This document shows positions 7,945-12,235 of a stretch of 12,235 nucleotides of DNA, in pieces. The notes below the pieces were generated by a model, which was not told the DNA's origin, did no database searches, and worked only from the letters and a program-made list of their open reading frames with translations. Source of the DNA: Verrucomicrobiota bacterium (GTDB lineage: Bacteria > Verrucomicrobiota > Verrucomicrobiia > Opitutales > UBA953). A program made the position numbers and the translations under genes. Each line of letters starts with the position of its first letter. Position 1 is the stretch's first letter. Where the stretch lies: NCBI GenBank assembly GCA_005798925.1, contig SYID01000188.1, positions 1 through 12,235 of the forward strand, written 5' to 3'.

Positions 7945-7970
7945 CAGGTTTTTTTGACAGGTTTTTGACA
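7945..7970 (+). repeat. Short tandem repeat CAGG-T(n)-GACA
   Basis: Two copies of CAGG-T-run-GACA occur back to back: seven Ts at 7945-7959 and five Ts at 7958-7970, sharing CA. Each copy contains TTGACA (7954-7959 and 7965-7970), a perfect -35 hexamer, but no acceptable -10 lies at the usual 16-18 base spacing downstream of either one. It could be an operator repeat, an upstream promoter element or simply the decayed tail of a terminator. Confidence 0.5.
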
Positions 7971-8007
7971 ATCTTTCAGCCCCCCGGGCGAAGGGAGCAT
8001 GAATTGG

Positions 8008-8043
8008 TTGAAACCTTCCACGCTTCGAGGAGTATAAATACTC
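8008..8043 (+). promoter_or_regulatory. Candidate promoter of paralogue B with a palindrome over the -10 element
   Basis: TTGAAA at 8008-8013 and TATAAA at 8033-8038 (19-base spacer, slightly long) form the best promoter in the 212-base gap after paralogue A. The -10 lies inside a near-perfect inverted repeat, GAGTAT-AA-ATACTC, at 8030-8043. Transcription from it would start near 8045 and give a leader of about 45 bases. A palindrome covering the -10 is a common position for a repressor operator; that role is inference. Confidence 0.45.
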
Positions 8044-8050
8044 AGAGAAA

Positions 8051-8089
8051 ACCCTCCCCCGATTTTCTCCCATTCCCCCCCCTCCCGTC
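8051..8089. other. C-rich leader; G-quadruplex-capable tract on the minus (template) strand
   Basis: Of the 39 bases before the ATG at 8090, 34 are pyrimidines. Runs of C lie at 8052-8054, 8056-8060, 8069-8071, 8075-8082 and 8084-8086. On the minus strand, 8069-8086 reads as four G3 runs with loops of 1, 2 and 3 bases (splitting the G8 run), which fits the usual G-quadruplex pattern. There is no Shine-Dalgarno sequence; the tract contains CCTCC, which resembles the anti-Shine-Dalgarno core itself. Confidence 0.6.
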
Positions 8090-11000
8090 ATGCCTATCTC
8101 GCGTCCGTCCATCCGTTTCCTCGCCTTGGCGCTGACCGCCGCCACGGCGTCAGCCGCCGCGCCGACCGAAGAGAAGATGGATCCCGCCGGCCTCGAATTC
8201 TTCGAGAAGAACATCCGCCCGATTCTCTCCGAGCGCTGCTACGAATGCCATTCCAAGGAGAAGGGCGTCTCCAAGGGGGGACTCATCATGGATTCCCGTC
8301 AGGGGATGCTGGCCGGCGGGGACCTCGGTCCCGCCGTCGTCCCGGGCGACCTGAAGAAGTCGCTTCTCGTCGTCGCCATCCATCAGGGCGATCCTGACAT
8401 CTCGATGCCGCCCCGGAAGGCCGGCGCGAAGCTTTCTTCCACGCAGATCGCATTGATCGAACAGTGGATCAAGATGGGCGCTCCCGCGCCGGTCGGAGCC
8501 GGCGGCGCCAAGCTGACCGGCCTGTCCGACAAGGCGCGGTCGCACTGGGCGTTCCAGCCCGTCAACCCCGTCGCCGTCCCGACCAAGCTCTCCGATCCCG
8601 CCTGGTGCCAGAACGAGATCGACGCCTTCATCCTGGCCAAGCTCGACGAGAAGGGCCTCAAGCCCAGCCCGGCCGCCGACGGCGAGGCCTTGCTGCGCCG
8701 CCTCTCCTACGACCTGATCGGCCTCCCCCCCACCAGCGCCGAAGTCGACGCCTTCTCCCGCGAGTACGACGGCGCCATGACGTTCGACTCCCTGGCCGTG
8801 CGCCGCGGGCAGCCTGCGCGCGCCGTGGCCGCCGTCGTCGAGCGCACCGTGGACCGATTGCTCGCCTCGCCGCACTATGGTGAACGTTGGGCCCGTCACT
8901 GGCTCGACACCGCCCGGTACTCCGACACCAAGGGCCTCAAGCGTAACGGCACCATCGAGACCTTTGACAGCTCCTGGACCTATCGCGACTACGTCATCGC
9001 CGCCTTCAACGCCGACAAGCCTTACGACCAGTTCATCATCGAACAGCTCGCCGCCGACCGCCTGCCCGACCTGACCAAGGACGACCCCCGCCTGGCGGCC
9101 CTCGGCTTCATCACCGTCGGCAAGCGCTTCCAGAACAACGACGACACCATCGACGAGCGGATCGACGCCACCACCAAGGGCTTCCTTGGCTTGACCGTCG
9201 CCTGCTCGCGCTGCCACGACCATAAGTTCGACCCGATCCCGGCCGCCGACTACTATTCCCTTCACGGTATCTTCGCCTCCGTCGCGGAGCCGCAGCAGAA
9301 TCCCGTGATCCGGGAGACCCTGCAGGTCGGCAAGGACGCGCCGAGCAGCGCCGAGCGGCTCGACTACCAGAAGCGCCTCGCCGCCCTCATCGACGAGACC
9401 GCCCAAGGTTATTACAAGCACCTCGCCGGCATGCAGGCCGCGTTCCACCGCGAATTCGGGCCGCGCGCCATGGCCGCGATGGTCGGCGGCTTCCGCTCCA
9501 CCGCCGGCTTCGACATCCTCAAGAAGTACGACCTCGGCCAGAGCCGCGAGCTCGATCCCTCCTTCGCCGCCGTCATGGCCCGTCCGGATCACCCGATCAC
9601 CGGCCCGATGGTGCGTCTCAAGCGGATCCCCGCCGACGAGTTCGCCGCCCGCGCCCCGGCCATCCTCGCCGAGGCGCTCGCCGACAAGAAGAGCCCGGTC
9701 AACCCCCTGATCGCCGATGCCTTGCGCGGCCTGAAGCCCCGCACGATCGACGAGGTCGCGCTGGCCTACCAGGCCGCCTTCAAGCAGCAGCGTGAGAAGA
9801 TCCTCGCCCACATCCAGCTCCGCAGCAAGCCCGGCCGCCGGGGCGAGAAGGACGATCCCGCCGTCGCGCAGCTCGCCGCCTTCCCCTGGCCGCTGCCGAA
9901 CGTGGAGGAGCTCGGCGCCGTCACGGCCCTGGAGCGCCTCGCCGAGACCCGTGACTACTGCGACAGCTGGCAGGTCCCGATCTCCTCCACCTTCGTCAAC
10001 AACAACAAGCCCGCCAAGTATTTCAAATTCGCGGACATCAACGCGCTCGACATCACCCATCCGGGCGGCCCCGGCACCGCGATGGTCGTCACCGACGTCG
10101 AGAAACCCCGCGACAGCTATGTCTACATCCGCGGCGACCGCAACAAGCGCGGCTCCTTGGCGCCCCGTCAGTTCCTCGAGGTCCTCGCCGGCCCTGACCG
10201 CCTGCCTTTCTACGAAGGCAGCGGGCGCCGCGAACTCGCCCTGGCCATCGCCAGCCGCACCAACCCCCTGACCTCGCGCGTGCTCGTCAACCGGCTCTGG
10301 GCCCACCACTTCGGCGCCGGCATCGTCTCGACCCCCGATGATTTCGGCAACATGTCGGAACCCCCGACGCACCCCGAGCTGCTCGACTGGATGGCCACCG
10401 CCTTCGTCGAAGGCGGCTGGTCGGTCAAGAAGATGCACAAGCGCATCCTCCTCTCGGCGGCTTACCGCCAGTCGGCCAACCCGAATTCCAACCCGCTGCT
10501 CGTCCAGAAGTCCGCGGTCGACCCGACCAAGGTCGACGGCGGCAACAAGCTGCTCTGGCACGCGAACCTCCGGCGCCTCGATTTCGAGAGCATCCGTGAT
10601 TCGATGCTCCTGCTCTCGGGCAAGCTCGACCGTTCCATGGGCGGCCGCGCCGTCAACATCACCGACGAGCCTTACAGCTACCGCCGGACCATCTACGGCT
10701 TCATCGACCGCGACAAGCTCAGCGAGCTCCAGTCCCAGTTCGATTTCGCCGATCCGAACATGACCAACTCCGTCCGGAGCTCGACCATCGTCCCGCAGCA
10801 GGCCCTCTTCTTCATGAACAACCCGCTCGCCGTCGAGGTCGCGCGCAACGTGAACGCCCGGCCGGAGATGGCCAAGGCCGCCTCCGACGACGAGCGGATC
10901 ACCCAGCTCTACCGTATCATGTATCAGCGCTCCCCGACGGTCCAGGAGCGCCAGATCGCCCGGGAGTTCGTGACCCGCATCGCGGGGTACATCGACGAGC

Positions 11001-11230
11001 CGGAAGTCTCCGGCAAGGCCGACCGGAGCGCCAAGACCAGGAAGACCAAGGCGGAAAAGGCCGTCGCATCCAAGGGCGTCGCCACCCCCGAGGTCAAGAT
11101 CGAGACCGCGGTCAAAGGGGGCAAAATCGTGAATAACGGCGAAATCGTCTCCCGGAAGGAGCCTTCCAATCCCTGGGTCATGCTGGCCCAGTCCATGATC
11201 TGCTCGAACGAGTTCGTCTATCTGAATTGA
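8090..11230 (+). CDS. PSCyt1-PSCyt2 (DUF1549)-PSD1 (DUF1553) exported cytochrome-like protein, paralogue B
   Basis: This 1046-residue protein is collinear over its whole length with the gene at 4734. The ATG at 8090 starts a Sec signal peptide (hydrophobic core at about 8-22, likely cleavage near Ala22-Ala24). PSCyt1 is at about 32-138 with CYECH at 50-54 and SMPPRK (Met106) as the possible axial ligand. PSCyt2 is at about 174-395 with ERWARHWLDTARYSDT and the second CxxCH at 372-376. PSD1 runs from about 703 (VNRLWAHHF, GNMSEPPTHPELLDW). The segment at about 963-1017, at the same place as the low-complexity insert of paralogue A, is lysine-rich (SAKTRKTKAEKAVASKG) and not conserved with it. 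Some nucleotide stretches are identical between the two genes. The gene has its own promoter-like region and is followed 69 bases later by a DUF1501 gene with no terminator between, so those two are probably cotranscribed. Its biochemical function is unknown. Confidence 0.93.
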   Translation: MPISRPSIRFLALALTAATASAAAPTEEKMDPAGLEFFEKNIRPILSERCYECHSKEKGVSKGGLIMDSRQGMLAGGDLGPAVVPGDLKKSLLVVAIHQGDPDISMPPRKAGAKLSSTQIALIEQWIKMGAPAPVGAGGAKLTGLSDKARSHWAFQPVNPVAVPTKLSDPAWCQNEIDAFILAKLDEKGLKPSPAADGEALLRRLSYDLIGLPPTSAEVDAFSREYDGAMTFDSLAVRRGQPARAVAAVVERTVDRLLASPHYGERWARHWLDTARYSDTKGLKRNGTIETFDSSWTYRDYVIAAFNADKPYDQFIIEQLAADRLPDLTKDDPRLAALGFITVGKRFQNNDDTIDERIDATTKGFLGLTVACSRCHDHKFDPIPAADYYSLHGIFASVAEPQQNPVIRETLQVGKDAPSSAERLDYQKRLAALIDETAQGYYKHLAGMQAAFHREFGPRAMAAMVGGFRSTAGFDILKKYDLGQSRELDPSFAAVMARPDHPITGPMVRLKRIPADEFAARAPAILAEALADKKSPVNPLIADALRGLKPRTIDEVALAYQAAFKQQREKILAHIQLRSKPGRRGEKDDPAVAQLAAFPWPLPNVEELGAVTALERLAETRDYCDSWQVPISSTFVNNNKPAKYFKFADINALDITHPGGPGTAMVVTDVEKPRDSYVYIRGDRNKRGSLAPRQFLEVLAGPDRLPFYEGSGRRELALAIASRTNPLTSRVLVNRLWAHHFGAGIVSTPDDFGNMSEPPTHPELLDWMATAFVEGGWSVKKMHKRILLSAAYRQSANPNSNPLLVQKSAVDPTKVDGGNKLLWHANLRRLDFESIRDSMLLLSGKLDRSMGGRAVNITDEPYSYRRTIYGFIDRDKLSELQSQFDFADPNMTNSVRSSTIVPQQALFFMNNPLAVEVARNVNARPEMAKAASDDERITQLYRIMYQRSPTVQERQIAREFVTRIAGYIDEPEVSGKADRSAKTRKTKAEKAVASKGVATPEVKIETAVKGGKIVNNGEIVSRKEPSNPWVMLAQSMICSNEFVYLN

Positions 11231-11250
11231 ACCCCCCACTCGAATCTGGT

Positions 11251-11280
11251 TTGTGTATTCAGAAACACCCCTCATATTAA
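11251..11280 (+). promoter_or_regulatory. Weak candidate internal promoter before the second DUF1501 gene
   Basis: The 69-base gap between paralogue B and the DUF1501 gene is more AT-rich than its surroundings and holds TTGTGT at 11251-11256 and TATTAA at 11275-11280, 18 bases apart. It would give a leader of only about 13 bases. No hairpin terminator is visible in the gap, so read-through from paralogue B is the simpler expectation. A chance match is quite possible. Confidence 0.25.
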
Positions 11281-11299
11281 CCTATAACCCAACCTCCCC

Positions 11300-12235
11300 A
11301 TGAAAGACTCCAGCTGCGGCAACTACGTGCCGACCCCCAACTCTCGTCGTGAGTTCCTGCGCCAGACCGGCCTCGGCATGGGCACGCTCGCCTTCGGCAC
11401 CATGATCGCCGACTACATGGTCGGCGACGCCCAGGCCGAAGTGATGGCCAACCTCAAGCCGCGCAAGGCCCCGCTCGCCGCCAAGGCCAAGCACGTCATC
11501 CACATCTTCGCCGGCGGCGCTCCCTCGCACCTCGACACCTTCGACCCGAAGCCCAAGATGAAGGAGCTCGCCGACATGTCGGCCGCCGGCATGAACGGCG
11601 TGCTCTTCCCGACGCCCTTCGAGTTCAAGAAGTCCGGCAAGTCCGGCCTCGAGATCAGCGAGATCTTCCCGAAGCTCCAGGGCGTGGCCGATGAGATGTG
11701 CGTCATCCGTTCGCTGCACCAGGACCTTCCGGCCCACGGTCCGGCCGCCAAGCTGATGCACACCGGCTCGGCGATCCTCTCCAAGCCCTCCCTTGGCGCC
11801 TGGGTCCTCTACGGTCTCGGCACCGAAAGCCAGGATCTCCCGGGCTTCGTCTCCCTCGGCGGCAGCTCCGACGCGCGCGCTTCGGCCTTCCTTCCCTCCC
11901 TCTACCAGGGCGCCAACACTTCCTTCCGCCCCGGCGCGCCGGCGAACAAGATCATCGCCAACCTCCAGAGCGAGTTCACCACGCAGGACGCCCAGCGCAA
12001 GCAGCTCGACCTGGTCCGCCAGCTCAACGAGCGCCACATGCAGACCGTCCAGAAGGACGAACAGCTCGAGGCCCGCATCGAGTCCTTCGAGCTCGCCTTC
12101 CGCATGCAGACGGCAGCCACCGACGCCTTCGACATCTCCAAGGAGCCCGAGAAAATCCGCGAGATGTATGGCAAGTCCGACCTCGGCGCCAAGCTGCTCT
12201 GCGCCCGTCGCCTCGTCGAGCGCGGCGTCCGCTTC
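11300..12235 (+). CDS. DUF1501 protein, Tat-exported, canonical N-terminal motif; 3' end outside window
   Basis: The frame is open from the ATG at 11300 to the window end, giving 312 residues. The N-terminus has a Tat-type signal, with twin arginines at residues 16-17 (SRREFLRQTGLGMG) and a hydrophobic stretch. The family motif is canonical at 72-85 (GGAPSHLDTFDPKP), unlike the first DUF1501 protein, which lacks the SHLD part. SLHQDLPAHGPA, MHTGS and the helix ending LLCARRLVERGVRF are further family features; the break comes just before the expected WDxH metal-site motif. DUF1501 proteins are usually 420-490 residues, so about a third is missing. There is no Shine-Dalgarno sequence; ACCTCCCC directly precedes the start. 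Position after paralogue B suggests the two products act together in the cell envelope. The family is related to the alkaline phosphatase/sulfatase fold; the substrate is unknown. Confidence 0.92.
   Translation, partial: MKDSSCGNYVPTPNSRREFLRQTGLGMGTLAFGTMIADYMVGDAQAEVMANLKPRKAPLAAKAKHVIHIFAGGAPSHLDTFDPKPKMKELADMSAAGMNGVLFPTPFEFKKSGKSGLEISEIFPKLQGVADEMCVIRSLHQDLPAHGPAAKLMHTGSAILSKPSLGAWVLYGLGTESQDLPGFVSLGGSSDARASAFLPSLYQGANTSFRPGAPANKIIANLQSEFTTQDAQRKQLDLVRQLNERHMQTVQKDEQLEARIESFELAFRMQTAATDAFDISKEPEKIREMYGKSDLGAKLLCARRLVERGVRF

Noticed and set aside
7917..7955. Alternative hairpin GGCCGG/CCGGCC followed by seven Ts, mutually exclusive with the terminator (attenuator-like)
   Set aside because: The 6-bp alternative has a 13-base loop and is far weaker than the 11-bp stem; no leader peptide or ligand-binding structure supports attenuation after a stop codon.
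4674..8021. Minus-strand open frame of 1115 codons opposite paralogue A
   Set aside because: It is in exact codon register with the sense gene; it is open because that gene avoids TTA, CTA and TCA codons, as expected at high GC. The translation is low-complexity and resembles no family.
8150..11275. Minus-strand open frame of 1041 codons opposite paralogue B
   Set aside because: Same codon-register artefact; Gly/Val/Asp/Glu-rich translation with no recognisable domain, while the sense strand encodes clear PSCyt1-PSCyt2-PSD1.
1..12235. Mobile elements, CRISPR array, tRNA or rRNA genes
   Set aside because: I saw no transposase or integrase motifs, regularly spaced repeats, or tRNA/rRNA-like sequence; the coding density and uniform composition leave little room for them.

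Overview
This is a GC-rich stretch of a bacterial chromosome, probably from the PVC superphylum (Verrucomicrobiota or Planctomycetota; I lean to Verrucomicrobiota but the sequence cannot settle it). Nearly all of it encodes exported proteins of the families PSCyt1 (PF07635), PSCyt2/DUF1549 (PF07583), PSD1/DUF1553 (PF07587) and DUF1501 (PF07394), which are strongly expanded in those phyla and have no firmly established biochemical role. None of the start codons has a convincing Shine-Dalgarno sequence, and codon use is strongly biased to G or C at third positions.

Layout. (1) Positions 2-3483, plus strand: a PSCyt2-PSD1 protein cut off by the window start and carrying an inserted carbohydrate-binding-like beta-sandwich, then, 5 bases on, a Tat-exported DUF1501 protein. 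(2) 3473-4585, minus strand: a glycerate kinase that converges on that pair and overlaps its end by 11 bases. (3) 4586-4733: a divergent intergenic region with a candidate promoter for the next gene. (4) 4734-7877 and 8090-11230, plus strand: two full-length tandem paralogues (1047 and 1046 residues) of PSCyt1-PSCyt2-PSD1 architecture, separated by a strong intrinsic terminator, a T-rich repeat, a promoter-like palindrome and a C-rich leader. (5) 11300-12235, plus strand: a second Tat-exported DUF1501 protein, cut off by the window end.

How it may work together (inference). The PSCyt proteins carry Sec signal peptides where the N-terminus is visible, and CxxCH haem-attachment motifs. Each run of them is followed by a Tat-exported DUF1501 protein, a family related to the alkaline phosphatase/sulfatase fold. 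The order 'PSD1 gene then DUF1501 gene' occurs twice in two clearly different subfamilies, which suggests two parallel cell-envelope modules, each pairing a c-type cytochrome-like protein with a hydrolase-like partner. The glycerate kinase between them is a cytoplasmic enzyme with no obvious link.

The best leads are the tandem duplication with islands of exact nucleotide identity, the sugar-binding-like insertion in the first gene, the altered N-terminal motif in the first DUF1501 protein, and the G-quadruplex-capable leader and palindromic promoter of the second paralogue.
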